Below are positions 1 to 12,460 of a DNA stretch of 64,000 nucleotides, in pieces; position 1 is the stretch's first letter; each line of letters opens with the position of its first letter. The notes beneath the pieces were generated by a model. The model searched no databases. It saw only the letters and a program-made list of their open reading frames with translations, and was not told the origin of the DNA. The translations under genes and the position numbers were made by a program. Source of the stretch: Trichostrongylus colubriformis (taxonomy: Eukaryota > Nematoda > Chromadorea > Rhabditida > Trichostrongylidae). The stretch covers positions 21,364,068-21,428,067 of the forward strand of contig OZ022259.1 in assembly GCA_963978905.1 (NCBI GenBank), given 5' to 3'.

Positions 1-65
1 ACCATTTTCAGAAAGTACTATATCTTGCCAGTTCTCATATTCTCTTTACTCCAGGTGTTGCCTTC

Positions 66-748
66 GAAGACACCGCAAGGGGTAAATTCGGCAGATTGTG
101 TATTATGGAAATAGGAGTGCTCAGCAATGTAACAGTAGAGAAGGAATAAAATAAACCTGCGCAAAAAACCAAGGAGTAGGAACCTGGATATACCCCTTCT
201 CTCGCCCCCTCTGCGTCATTAGCCGAGGGCAGACTGCAGACAGGTATAAGGCTGAATCAGCTGGCTGCAGTCGTTGTTCCGCCCTCGCCCGCAACTCGCC
301 CGGTCGATGAACTGCAGAACGACGCGCCGTGCTGCGGGGTCGTAATGAGACTCCAAGCCGCGCTCTTCCATACAAGTTTCGCTGCACAGCACCTCTTCTG
401 AAGTGGAAGGATCGTTTTCAGAGAACATGTAATCCCAGTTCTTACTTTCTCCTTGCTTCTATGGAGAAAGCCTGCTGCACTGCGTGTCGTGCTGCAGTCC
501 ATCCACCGGGTGAGTTGCGGGTGAGGGCGGTACAGCATTCGCGGCCGGCTGATGGAGCCCCTCCGCTCGTCTGTAGTCTACCCGTGGCTAGAGACGCAGA
601 GGGGCGCGAGGGAGAAGAGGAGTTTTCGGGTTCTTACTTCTCGTTCTTTCGCCGTTTTATTTCGTTCTTTCCCTAGTGTTACACTACTGAGCACCCATAC
701 TTCCATATTCTACAATCTGCTAAATTTACCCTTTCCAGCGTCTTTGAA
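66..748. repeat. Non-autonomous inverted-repeat element (MITE family A)
   Basis: The left end (AGACACCGCAAGGGGTAAAT) is mirrored at the right end (TTTACCCTTTCCAGCGTCTTT region), and the terminal 80 bases or so are inverted copies, including a shared GTGCTCAG motif. The core is G+C-rich. Related copies lie at 7313-7745 and 52495-52902. All open frames here are explained by the repeat and are not called as genes. Confidence 0.6.
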
Positions 749-758
749 GCACTCCTTC

Positions 759-1086
759 GGCCGCGTTCATACTTTGCGTAACTGGCGCCGGCAAGGCAGC
801 GAAGACGGCAAATTGAAGTTGGCCGTAAAATCATGTGTTCGCCGTCGATTACGGCGACACTCTGCTGACGCGCTCTGTTTTCCAAATGCTCAATCTAACC
901 ATGCTACCGTATGCTGATCGTAGGGAAATCTCCGAATTCGAATTCGAGTCGCTATAATTTGGTCGAATTTGTGGATTTTTGCCGCAATCATCACACTGTA
1001 TTACGATAAGGTCCAGCGTTTCAAAAACAGCGAGTCATCAGAGTGCCGCCGTCGCCGCCAATGACGTAAAGTATGAACGCGGTCAT
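759..1086. repeat. MITE family E copy
   Basis: It is bounded by GCGTTCATACTTTGCG on the left and its inverted counterpart AAGTATGAACGCGG on the right. The same ends occur near 4091-4266, 26115-26295 and 56658-56827. No coding content is seen. Confidence 0.5.
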
Positions 1087-1290
1087 GCAAAGACCTACCT
1101 AGCGTTTCCTTGGGTCCCATGTGTTCGTTTATCTGGTTTGAACAGGTCTCCCATTCACGCAACCTAAATTGGCTCTCATGCTATCATCTCCATGTATGCT
1201 TAGTTTTATCGCAAATTGTATGTATAATGGTTTGGAACTGCTGCTATATGCTGTAAGTGTGGACTACTGCTTACATTGATTCGAAGGAAG

Positions 1291-2609
1291 CATCTGACGG
1301 GTGAAGCGTCATTTCCAGTACTTTTCAGCAGGATTTCAGCTTGTCCTACTCAAGCTTTTACTATCTTCTTTTCATAAAGGTCATTCAGATTCAGATTTTT
1401 TGAAGGTCAGATTCAGGGAAGGTTCTTTGGTAAAGTAACTAACAAGAGTAAATGTAAGAGTTCCGACGATTTCTTCCCGGTTCTCAATGGTGGTCCATAA
1501 GTTCATTCACATTACCATAGTGAATGATTGCTTCTCAGATGTGATTACCCGAATACCTCGTGAGTAGCAACTTGCCCCTTGCGAAAATCATTGCAGTTCA
1601 TTTGCATTACCTGACGACATTGATCCAAGCGCTTTCTCGTAAAAACGAACTACGTAGCGGAGTAGCCTGTTTTTGATTGCGTCTTACTCGCCAATCCAAC
1701 CACCATTAGAGGCACATTCCAGGATTATTGGGATATCACATCTCCTGCCGTGGATGGATAGTTCGACCCAAGCCACGTAGGCTGTACCTCTAACGAGGCG
1801 TGGATGACAGTTCGTGGAGCGTGCAAAGCCAAAGAATCTAGCGCAACCCGCCCACCCCAGCCGGGGTGTGCTGCAAGAGTTCCGGTGCCTAGTGTGGAGT
1901 CAGGTCACTCAGTAGTGGGTTTACTTCACGATGCGATTGGTTTACTGCCAATTTCACGATCTTGGCTAGTAGCTGGTCTACCTATGTCGAAAATAAGAGT
2001 CGAAGAGTAAAGGCAGACCCCCGGCTGGGGTGGGCGGGGCCGAGCTGTTGCGCTAGATTCTTTGGCTCTGCACGCTCCAGGAGCTGACACCCACGCCTCG
2101 CTAAAGGTACAACATACGTGGCTTGGGTCGAACTATCCATCCACGGCAGGAGAAGTGATATCCCAATAATCCTGGAATGTGCCTTTAATGGTGGTTGGAT
2201 TGGCGAGTAAGACGCAGTCAAAAACAGGCTACTCCGCTACGTAGTTCGTTTTTACGAGAAAGCGCGAGTGCTTGGATCAATGTCGTCAGGTAATGCAAAT
2301 GATCTGCAATGATTTTCGCAAGGGGCATGTTGCTACCCACGAGGTATTCGGGTAATCACATTTGAAAAGCAATCATTCACTATGGTAATGTGAATGAACT
2401 TATGGTTCACCATTGAGAACCGGGAAGAAATCGTCGGAACTCTTACACTTACTCTTGTTAGTTACTTTACCAAAGAACCTTCCCTGAATCTGACCTTTAA
2501 AAAATCTGAATCTGAATGAACTTTATGAAATGATGATACTAAAAGCTTGAGTAGGACAAGCTGAAATCCTGCTGAAAAGTACTGGAAATGACGCCTAACC
2601 CGTCAGATG
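1291..2609. repeat. Large palindrome P1 with a MITE at its centre
   Basis: CATCTGACG at the left is matched by CGTCAGATG at the right. The two arms (about 1291-1705 and 2189-2609) are near-complete inverted copies, with shared landmarks such as the TCAGATTCAG runs and the GGTTCTTTGGTAAAG block. The middle 480 bp is a separate fold-back element of family B. No gene is supported inside. Confidence 0.8.
1706..2188. repeat. Fold-back MITE family B, copy 1
   Basis: It has inverted arms of about 150 bp (GGCACATTCCAGGATTATT on the left and its complement on the right) around a unique spacer of about 180 bp. A second copy at 11977-12460 carries the spacer in the opposite orientation. Confidence 0.75.
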
Positions 2610-4090
2610 CTAAGCAGGCAACATTCTTTGTTTCATAGAACCATCCAAATCTCTTCACCAGTTCACACAGGACCTGTATTTGAGGTTTAAAATATAGTCC
2701 TACTTTTAAAACCTTGTGGACGAGTGAGCAGCATTCCCTGACGTATGGAATTAGCTGAAAATGTAGTGGAGCTACTTTCAGTACTGAATCTGCACAACCT
2801 CACAATTTTATGGGATTGTAGCGTCAAACAGGGCTCTGGTATTGAGATATTCGGGATAGGCACCGCAGCTATGTAATGCCAGCTGAGTCTCTCGAGAGAA
2901 TCGCTGAACTCCATGATTGTGATTTATTTCAAAGGCACAGTTCACGATAATATGAGTATCTTGGTTCCATCAGGCAGTAGATAGCCCCTTCCACAAGAGC
3001 AAAGCGTGTGCTATCATCACGGCGCGAGGGTGGGTGCTTAACGCATAAAGAACATGTAAATAAGATGACGACCACCGTCTGAAGATGGCCCACACCCATC
3101 TTCGATTCAATCAGCTGGTGAGCGGTGGCTTCTACGTGTATGAGAAGCATGATATCGACCGCGATAAGAAATGATAGGAGATACTCCCATTGTAAAAACA
3201 ACCTTATCCGATATGATCACGTAAAAACCTGCCCAAATATTACTTGCTTTAAAGCTGCAAACTCGTCGAATGATAAGGTAAGAAACCTTCATTTTCGAGG
3301 AGTTTCCTCGTTTTTTCTTCACACTTTGTGTTCTTTAGCACTCTCAGAGTCTTTATGAAGCGCGACGAGGCACGAAAACTATCGTGAACCCTTTAAAGAC
3401 ACCACAAGGGGGTAATTTTGGCTTACGGTAGGACAGACGTAGGGTGGACGAGTTCAAGTGGCCGCCACTGCACAAACTCGCCAATTTGACGCCTTGGCAT
3501 GGTGCCAAAAGAAGATGTTTCTACTATAAATTTGTTTTTCCTTTACTTTTTACATTGTTCTTTCTTATATTGTTTCTAGATGTACTTACATGAATGCTAA
3601 TGTAGTTGGGAATGGCCGCTCCACTGCGCTGGGAGTCAAGTGATACTACTAACGTTGGCCCACGGCCGTCTCCTACAGCGGACAACTCGGAATGGATGCG
3701 CTGATGCGAATGGGATGCGAATACACACCGCTGCGTCGCGCTTTTGAGTCCGGGTTTTTTCGCCTATTATCGCTTCTAACCTTGAGTGTTCATTACAAAA
3801 TGCTCATTTCTTTGCATCTTCTTCTTGTTTCGGGCCCCCTTCCGGTTCCTTTAAGTCAGCAGCGTCCTGACATGGTACAGTCAATGTCTTATACATAGAC
3901 AGATACTGATTACCATAATTTGTGTAATCGTCCAATTGACAAACCTTTCAAATTTTTGGTGATTTTCGGAGAGTTCTAGACCAGTGGTCAGTGAGTAGCC
4001 ACTCAAAAGACCTTAAAGTTATGCGAGTGTGTGCCTTTATATCAAGACTTCATATCGCGGCGTGTCGCTAGCGAGCGATGCGGGCGCGCT
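2610..4090. other. Intergenic, no gene seen
   Basis: Only short frames without recognisable domains are present. At 3395-3420 a short stretch (AAAGACACCACAAGGGGGTA) resembles the terminus of MITE family A, so a degraded fragment of that family lies here. Confidence 0.4.
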
Positions 4091-4266
4091 GAGGCGTGTT
4101 CATACTTTGCATAGGCAGGACGTAGCTGCGTTCAGAGGCAGTGAGGCAGAATGGCACAGAGAAGATGCAGAACCGACACAGACAACAAGAAAGGGTGGTC
4201 GACAAGTGAAGACGCAAAGCTAAGCAACACGCCCTGCCACTGGCACCGCAAAGTATGAACGCGGGC
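4091..4266. repeat. MITE family E copy
   Basis: GTGTTCATACTTTGCATAGG at the left is mirrored by GCAAAGTATGAACGCGG at the right. The core is rich in GGCACAG and CAGTGAGGC motifs. An unrelated repeat with the motif TTCAAGACCCAACTACAG follows at 4270-4440. That motif recurs at 46770-46800. Confidence 0.55.
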
Positions 4267-4560
4267 CAAAGGCGCTGTGTTGTTGGGTTAAGGTTGTCGC
4301 AAAGCGACCACGAGTGAATCGCGTATCGCGCTTTTGCACTACGTATAATCGTTTCAAGACCCAACTACAGCCACGCGCGCAGCTCGCACACATTGCGTCG
4401 CAAGCCGCTCGTCGTGGCGCGATATTTTGACGTAAGGGTAAAGTGGAGAATCGTGAAATTAACGTTCTCATGGAATTGGCTACAAGTGCAGATAGCATAC
4501 CGTGGAAAAGCGGAGAAAGTGTGTACCATCAGGACAGAAAAGTTGCGTGACTGCGCGCGA

Positions 4561-4691
4561 TGTACAGTCCATTTCAATTACGGCTGGCAGGGCAAGGCCT
4601 ACGGACTTGTATCGATCTCTCTCACCCCGCCACACACTCTCACCTAACTCTGTGGGCCACGCCCCGTCAGCCTACGGGAACTGGACTGTAC
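4561..4691. repeat. MITE family H copy
   Basis: TGTACAGTCC at the left and GGACTGTA at the right form the inverted termini. The second copy, at 42465-42617, shares the termini and the interior GGCCACGC motif. Confidence 0.55.
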
Positions 4692-4699
4692 GTGCAATA

Positions 4700-7312
4700 C
4701 GCGCAAGCTAGGGGCGCCGTATTAATTGGATACTAAAGCGATTGCTTGAGCCTCGAATGAGGCGTAGGGCACCGTCATCGCTTCAATACTTAACTGTCGT
4801 TGCGGCGTTCCTAACTCGCATGTCATCTCGTCATATGCGGGAGCCGCGACGCGATTTTCTGTCTTGATGGCACATACAACTCCGCGGAAAAATGTCAGAT
4901 AATTATCGGCTGGGGGGGAGATCTTAGAATTTGTGGGGAACCGATACGGATCTCACCGTTTTCCATGGATGCCACGAAAATCCCAATTCTGTGAAATCTA
5001 ACCATGATTAGGGAAAAGCGATAATTCCGCGTTATTGTTGTTAAAGGTCACTCACTATCGATACTGTTCTTATACCTTTCCAAAACCCTTTTTTCACATC
5101 TCTAACGCAACGGTTGATAAACATCTGAGCCTTTCATAGAGATTTCACGAAAATGCTATTTCCACTACTTCCGCCACTATGAACGCTATCCGAAAAATGT
5201 TACTTATACTTTGAATTATAAAGCGTTATTCGATTTGCACTGATAATTATTTATAAAATAATACTAATTTATGCGTCAAGCGACGCCCTCAGTATTGGCA
5301 CACATCGAAGATAGTCGCGCGTGTTGCACTTTTTTTTGAGAAAAAGGCTTAGCTGCACCTTCCTTCAATGTGAGGAAGCGCTGGGATTCGTTTTCGACAT
5401 ACCTTCAACGTACATGGAGGCGGGGTCGCTCTTCCCGCAACGCTCTCCTATCACTGAAGAACGAATCATATCCTTGGGATGTGCCTTCCTAGATATGCAT
5501 CAGATTCAGGGATTGGCCGGGAGAGAGTCTGCGTGCCCTAGGTAGTGAAGGGCAGTGAGAAAAAGCGTGTTTTCGCAGTCATGGGTCTCTACAATTCCGC
5601 ATAAGTTTGCTCGGCCCATCCTACTGAGTCGGAAAAAGAGGTTTATTCTATCACTCGGAAGTCACGTCTCGCTAGCACATGTGTGTTGTCGGTGATGTGA
5701 GTAAATTATGCTACGCAATACCACTTTCTCATATATGACGCAGTTTAATCCCGCACTGAAGACATTACCGGATTCTAATCAACGAAAAACCATAAAAGCG
5801 TTGTTCAGTCAGGCATGTGCTTTGGCTACGCTTTCTTCTGAATTCCTTTTAAACCTGTTGGTTTTCAGTCGCCATGTTTATTTGATGTTTCAAAAAGTAG
5901 AAACAGAACTTCACATAATATTTGGATCTAATTTCAACAGTCAGGGTGCGTTTCTCGATTGTGGCTCGTCGCTTTGGTATACAGTAGTTCCTTTGAAAAC
6001 TTATCGAACGGGAACTTTAAAAAATTCATTGTTCAGCAAGTTTAGATTACTTCACAACTGTTGAGTAATTTGCGGCACGAGTGTTTCCCTTTTTATGATG
6101 CTAGAAAAAAATACTAGTTATCATATGAACGGCATACAACACGGATAATTATTCTAGTCCACTCACCCCTTAAAAGAAATCATCCACTGAAATCTTATGA
6201 CTCTAACTCTTCTTTTCTTTTCAAGAATCATTCTTTTTTTTGATGATTTTCTTGAAATTCTAAAGCACAAATAGAACAACGAAAGAACAGCAACTCATTT
6301 GAATTCCCGCCGAGCAACATTTGAACCGTCGTCAGCGGACAGATCAAATACTTGCGCCCAAAGTTGTGTGCTTCTCACTCTTCGTCCTTGACCACGTGAG
6401 TGTCGCCTCTTCGCTCCTCAGCTCTCTAGCGCCGCAACCCACTCAGACGCCCCACCCTGTCGTCCGTCATTACGGCCAGCTCTATCTCAATTGAATTCTT
6501 CCATTGCGGGTGAAACTTTCCATGCGACCCTTTTTGATGGGTACTTGTGTAAATATCCACGATGTAATGACTCACCCGCGAGGTGGGTCATCCCACCCCT
6601 AAGTTCGCTCGAACGAGAGCTAACCACGTTCGCTGAACTCGCCTCACCTGGCACTGAACAATGCTTTTCCGTAGCCACGGAGGCTTACAGATAATTCGAT
6701 AGGATACGATAAGATTGAACACCTAATGGTAAAGGCAAACGTAACAGCGAAGTGATGTGGTTCAACTCTGCGGGCACTATCCTGCAAAGACTAGTTCGGA
6801 AGGGTGGTGCACCTTTATGCTGGAACTTCGCCTCGCGGTCTGCGGATCGCAAGGTTCTCACCCAAGTTGGCTGGACTCGGTGGGAAGTGGGCTTAATTGC
6901 ATGAAAAGAGCGGTGAACGTGTCCTACGCCGCTTTTTAGAGGTACTCATCCGCTGAACTGGGTTTGTTTCCAACCTGATTCTTTTCATTGGACAGAGTTC
7001 AACGTTTTTTATTTTACTATTTATTACATGTGCAGGGGTGCATGGATGGGATGCTTTTCCATTCACTATTGGTTCGTTATAGTGTTCTCTGCATGAATTC
7101 CATTTGGACATTACGCCGTGCATGTATCATCGTTAGCTGCTTCACTTGCACTTTTGCTCGCTCCAGACTTCATTGCAAAAACTCCAGAAATTAGGTTTGT
7201 CTTTCATCTTTTAACATTCTTCATATGGAATTCGCATGTTGCATGGATTGTGACGGTTCTTGAGTGCCGCAAGTTTTCTGGGCTCTCCTTTTAACCGAAT
7301 TCGAAGTCGTTT
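4700..7312. other. Intergenic, no gene supported
   Basis: The longest frame (5708-6064, plus strand, 118 codons) has no recognisable domain, no splice partner and A+T-rich composition, so it is not called. A degraded repeat lies around 6300-6480 (TTTGAATTCCCGCC at its edge, also at 23057). The rest shows nothing identifiable. Confidence 0.4.
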
Positions 7313-7745
7313 GAAGACATCGAGGGGAGTGGGGGGGGAGGAGGGAGGGGAGGGGAGGGGGCAAATCGAGGGATAATGAAAGTAGAGGTGCTCAGCAATA
7401 TAAGGGTAGAGGAAAAACGACGTAAAACTGCAAAAAAAAACCGAGGAATAGGAACCCGAAAGCCCCCTGCTCTCTCGCGTCCCTCTGCGTCACTAGCCGG
7501 GGTGAACTGCAGACAAGCCACATGCTGAATCAGCCGGCCGCGATCTTTTTCCCGCCATACCCCTGTGGTCCGCCCGGCCGCAGGACCGCAGGACGATATG
7601 CCATGCTGCGGGGTCGTCATAATATCACATGCCGCGTTTTCTCAATGGGATTTTTGCCTTATATGACCTCATCTGAAGTAGAAGGTTCGTTTTCAGAGAA
7701 CATGTACTCCCAAATCTCAGTTTTTCCTTACACCTACTAGTGCCT
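7313..7745. repeat. MITE family A copy
   Basis: It shares with 66-430 the blocks AGGTGCTCAGCAATATAA, CTCTGCGTCA and TTCAGAGAACATGTA in the same order. A G-rich tract (7321-7361) lies near its left edge. Confidence 0.55.
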
Positions 7746-7769
7746 TCAAATGGAATAATGTTGTGCTGG

Positions 7770-8306
7770 AATGTTAAAGGCAGCTTTAGGGGAAATTCGG
7801 ACGAAAAGTAAAAGAAGTAGTGAATATCAAAGCCGAGATGCCTAGTAACAGGACAGTGGAGAAAAAACGGATGGAGATGGCCAAAACCCCCTCCCACCGT
7901 TGGTTCTAGGCGCGGACGACCTTCCCGCCAAGAGGCGGGTAGTCCGCATAGGTTTTCCATTAGCATTACCAAGACGTAAACATGAAGGGATGTTCGGAAA
8001 TGCGACAGCATCTATTTTCATGCAGTGAGCTTCAAGCCAAAAGTGAGAAAGCGCGCTGCGATACTTTCAATCCTGCCGATCTCCTTGACCAACCTCACCG
8101 TGACCAACCACTAATCACGTCGCCAGGAGGCGGGCTGCCCTAACCAAGGCGGCTTGCCCTGATAAGGCCGCCTCCGCCACTGCTCAAGGGGGCGCCTTTT
8201 GCGGGGGATTCCGCCATACATAGGCCTTTCAGCCCCGTAATTGTTCAGTTAGTGCCTCCTTTTGGGATTCCCTGCCACCCATATGATCCCAAACACTGTC
8301 AGACTG
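7770..8306. repeat. MITE family F copy (inverted relative to 44660-45210)
   Basis: It begins with TTAAAGGCAGCTTTAGGGG and contains AACCAACGGTGGG-type and TCGTCCGCG-type blocks seen, in reverse complement, at 44660-45210. Further family F copies are 57852-58264 and a partial one at about 8738-9060. Confidence 0.6.
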
Positions 8307-9060
8307 AATCATAGAACTTTGCAAACAAGAAAAGAAACTCAGAAATAGAAAAACATGCCATAGATCTATATGAAGAATCTGAAAAAAGCAGGAAAACGAT
8401 AAACATGATTTCGAAGCTCATGCCTGCCGAAACAATTCAGCTGAGAAACGAAGCAAGTAGGCGTAGCACACGGTCGCCACTTTTCTTACGCAATTACGCC
8501 AAAATCCACTGAGTCCAGCCAATTCGCGCACAAACGTCGCGAGCAGCACGCTTCGACGTGGGATTCTGATGTAAGGCCGACGTAGACTTCGCGATTTGAT
8601 GATTCTGCGATTTTATCTTCTTTGTAATATTTTCGGTAGTATTCGTTCATCATCATCGTGTTAATCGCTAAATTCGAGATAAGTACATAGTAAACAGCTA
8701 GCAAAGTCGTAAAATCGCGAAGTCTGACGGCAGCTCAAAGACAGCATTAGGGCTAATGTGGTAATTGAGAAATACCTGAAAGAAGACAATCATATTGTAA
8801 TTCAGGGCCTAAGGAGGCTATTTGTGGCAAAGTTTCCGTGAAAAAGCGTGCCTCCGAGCTGTAGCAACGGCTTAACAGATAACCGCTGCCACCATGGATA
8901 ACCCATTCCGCCTCCCTTTGACGTGATTCTCGATTGGTGGGGGGTGGGGACCTGTTACAGCGCCCATTTTGGTATGCCCCTCTGCCACGAAGACTGTCGT
9001 GGGAACTTTGAGGGCGTATCTCGGCAATTACCTTTTCAATATTGGTTGTGATAACGTGCA

Positions 9061-11371
9061 CATTTTATCGCGAGGTAAGCCTTGGGAACACCCATGAATA
9101 ATTTATACAAGAAATTCCATTTTGACAGTTATATTGCAGCAAATAGTGTAGCTCACACTGTTTTTAATATTCAAGACTTCGAAAATCTTACAACTACTTC
9201 ATTTGAGGAATGTTTTCGTATTGGTTAAAGGCACACCAGGCGATAATCGAAGTGGTCCTTACCTTCTCAAAGCAGGTAGACCCTTGGATAGTTGTAAAGG
9301 GTGCACCCTTTTCGCGGCTCCACGGCTCACCCGCGGCGCGTACGGCCTGGTCGACCTGAGCCGGAGTTGAGCCCATCGAGCCGAATCACACCCAGCATAG
9401 ACGAGAGGGAAACGTGCGATAAGACAAGATGAGGCAGCGATATCAATAGCGAAGGTAGCTTAACAGGGAAAAATAGGTGATATCGTAGCATTTTGCGCGA
9501 TACCATCGAGGAAAAGCTCTTCTATAATCTTCAATACTCGTACGAGGACTGAGGGCAGGAAGCTTCATTTTTGGTGGTTTTGAGGGGTTTCTATTTATAT
9601 TTCTTCACTAGTGGGTAAACCAGGGCCTCTACATCCTGTAACACGCGCAATAGCTCTCACAATTTTTCGCGAGGGTGCCTTTAATCGTAATGAGTGCGGA
9701 TTGATAAAGACATCCAGTGTAACTTTTGCACAATTGAATGCCAGTGAAAACTAAAAAAGGCTGGGAATTTTTACTTATTTTGGCCGAATTTAGCTACGTA
9801 TAGTCCATGTCAGGTTGAACCAGTGAAGCGCTTACCACTTCCCCAGCTGGAACACTATCGCCTTTTGTCTCGGTATAATTAGATTGGCGGCTGGTTAATT
9901 ATGTAAATTGTTTTGCATGTTTGAATAATTTTTCTGGGCACAACTACACTGTCCTATAGCTAGAAACTTCTCATATTATTTTCCTGATTACACCATGTGT
10001 ATATTAAGTTGTAGGGAAAATTCTCATGATTGCAAAGTGTAGGCAAACTTGTACTCTTTTCAGTTAGCATAAGTGATTGTAGGACGTGGTGAAATGAGCA
10101 TGTAATATCTGCTTCAGTTTAGCGTAGCTTACCCTAGACCACCCTCTACCAGTGGTTATTGTTAATATAATATTTATGGCCGTCAAACTGCACCTGAGCA
10201 GAATTTTCTAGGCTGAGACGCCATGGCGGATATCGCGCTATGTCAAATGCATCCTTATTGAAAACACTACTGCGAATGTTATTAAAAGTATCAAAATCAC
10301 TACTGCGAATCCTGATTTAGCTGATTTAAATCAAAAAGAACTGTCCGCGGTAGCTTGAGTTCTTCTGTTACCCAAATATTTATGTTGTATATCTAGTTAA
10401 TAGATTTACAAACTACGGGCCACATACAAAGTTTCATGCAACGAAACAAGAATCCGGCTGAGATAGGGGTCATCATAGTAACGTCGTACGGGGCGTACGA
10501 GGGGACAAAAACCCTGGGTGCAAGAAGGCAACAGTCACGTGGTCAGAGACACAGTGTGCTCTGCTCGCCGACGGCTGTTCAAATGTTGCTAGGTGGGAAT
10601 TCAGACGAGTTGCTCTCTAGTTAGTTCTCCGATTACTCCTTGAGAACACAGGAAATTTTTCGATTGAGGGATTTTGAAAGAAATTGGAATGATAGAATTC
10701 CTAAGGGCCGTTTCTTTAACTCTGAATTTGGCTCAAATGCTAGTTGTGCCGTACTGAATCCATAAATTAACCGACCGTGACCGTCGCTGTACTGCCCACG
10801 ATCTTTACGGTAACACAACCCCCTCTCTCCCCCCCCCCCCCCTCCCCCCGTTAAGGTTACGGAATAAACTTTCCTGCTTTTTCTCCCTAATAAAGTTGTT
10901 TGTGCATTTCCACATTGAAGTGTTTCGCTAGCCACCTGTTTTCAGTAGCGATCCCATCTGAAATCAGTGAATGGCGTTGGAGCAGTGTATTGCCGCAGAG
11001 TATCAAGCATGGGTTCATTCGACTACGAAACGCTGTAATGCCTCCGATGAAGACGTAGTGGGTGAGCTTCATCTGATGTTTATTTATTGATTTTTTCACT
11101 TACCTGCTTACATTCAAAGGTGTGCCTACATAGTCGTTGAAAAAGAGATGAATGTGCCATGAAATTTCCATTTCAAGCTCAGAAATCGGACCAATGTAGT
11201 AATCTGCAGAATTACATTTCTTATGTTGATTTATTTCACAAAAATAGCTATCCAAACTTTTTCACAGTCACCGCTTTTAATTTTGCTGTTGTTCTCTTTG
11301 GGGTCGGACCGCGGCAAACGACCGCGCGCTCATTTACTTCGAGGCCTCATCCCTCCACTTTGAGAAGCTGT
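9061..11371. other. Intergenic, repeats only
   Basis: A repeat at about 9215-9400 ends with AATCACACCCAGC, a motif also at 17505-17525. A second repeat at about 10430-10625 shares CAGTCACGTGGTCAG and GACGGCTGTTC with 24400-24500. A long C tract occupies 10819-10850. No gene is supported. Confidence 0.4.
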
Positions 11372-11697
11372 ATCTTCGGTGTGTACTTATGTCAAATTTT
11401 CGCGCGGCGAGCGGCGTCGCCAATCTCTTCGCGTGTGGTTGCGTGCATTGCGCACACTTCGTTCAGAGTTTTACGCCCGAATTAACTATCTCTTAATTAG
11501 GATTGTCATGATGTAATGCCATCGTCTGTTTTACTTTTTATGTTACTATTTTGTCTTTTTAGGGCACAAAAGTCATCGTTTTTAGATAATGATGAGATAA
11601 ACAGCTGAATCTCAAAGGACCTCCACCGTACTAGACTCTTGCGTCTTGAGCGTGTGCGACGTCGCAAAGCGAAAATTCGAAGTGTACCCCTGTACCT
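11372..11697. repeat. MITE family D copy
   Basis: Inverted ends resemble TTCGGTGTGTACTTATGTC on the left and CGAAAATTCGAAGTGTAC on the right. The interior A+T-rich block (GTCTTTTTAGGGCACAAAAG) recurs inverted at 27890-27920 and 49030-49060. The other members are 16089-16370, 27725-28100 and 48861-49232. Confidence 0.65.
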
Positions 11698-11976
11698 CTG
11701 TAACTTAGTCAGATTCTCACTTTTCGCGTAAAACTTCGCATGCGGTCCATATTGAGCTAATACAACGTAAACAAATGCGTAACAGGAAATCTCATTTCTC
11801 CGTGCCCGATTCATTTACCTGAGTCCTTCCTTGCACCACCATTTTTACGATTTTCCATTTTTTCAGTTCAACAGTAGGTGTTTGGCTAACAATGAGATTC
11901 CTAACTCAACTTCGCAGGTGTGACTTGCTTGAACGCATTTCAAGATTGGGATGATAATTTGGTAAAATTGTCGCCA

Positions 11977-12460
11977 TTAAAGGCATATTCCACGATTATC
12001 AGGATATCACATCTCCTGCCGGGATGGATAGCTCGACCCAAGCCACGTAGGCTGTACCGTTACCGAGGCGTGGGTGTCAATTCCTGGAGCGTGCAGTGCT
12101 AAAGAATCTAGCGCAACAGCTCGTCCCCGCCCAATCCAGCCGGGGGCTCCCTTTACTCTTCGACTCTTATCTTTGAAATAGGTAGACCAGCTACTAGCCA
12201 AGATCTTGAAATTGGCAGTAAACCAATCGACTCGTGAAGTGAACCCACTACTGAGTGACCTGACCCCACACTAAGCACCGGAACACTTGCAGCGCACCCC
12301 CGGCTCGGGTGGGCGGGGCCGAGTTGTTGCGTTAGATTCTTTGCACGCTCCAGGAACTGACATCCACGCCTCGGTAAAGGTACAGCCTACGTGGCATGGG
12401 TCGAACTATCCATCCACGGCAGGAGATGTGATATCCAATAATCCTGGAATGTTCCTATAA
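11977..12460. repeat. Fold-back MITE family B, copy 2
   Basis: The arms match 1706-2188 closely. Here the element is free-standing rather than sitting at the centre of a larger palindrome, and its spacer is inverted relative to copy 1. Confidence 0.75.

Noticed and set aside
5708..6064. 118-codon plus-strand open frame
   Set aside because: No domain, no signal peptide and no splice partner; A+T-rich chance frame is more likely.
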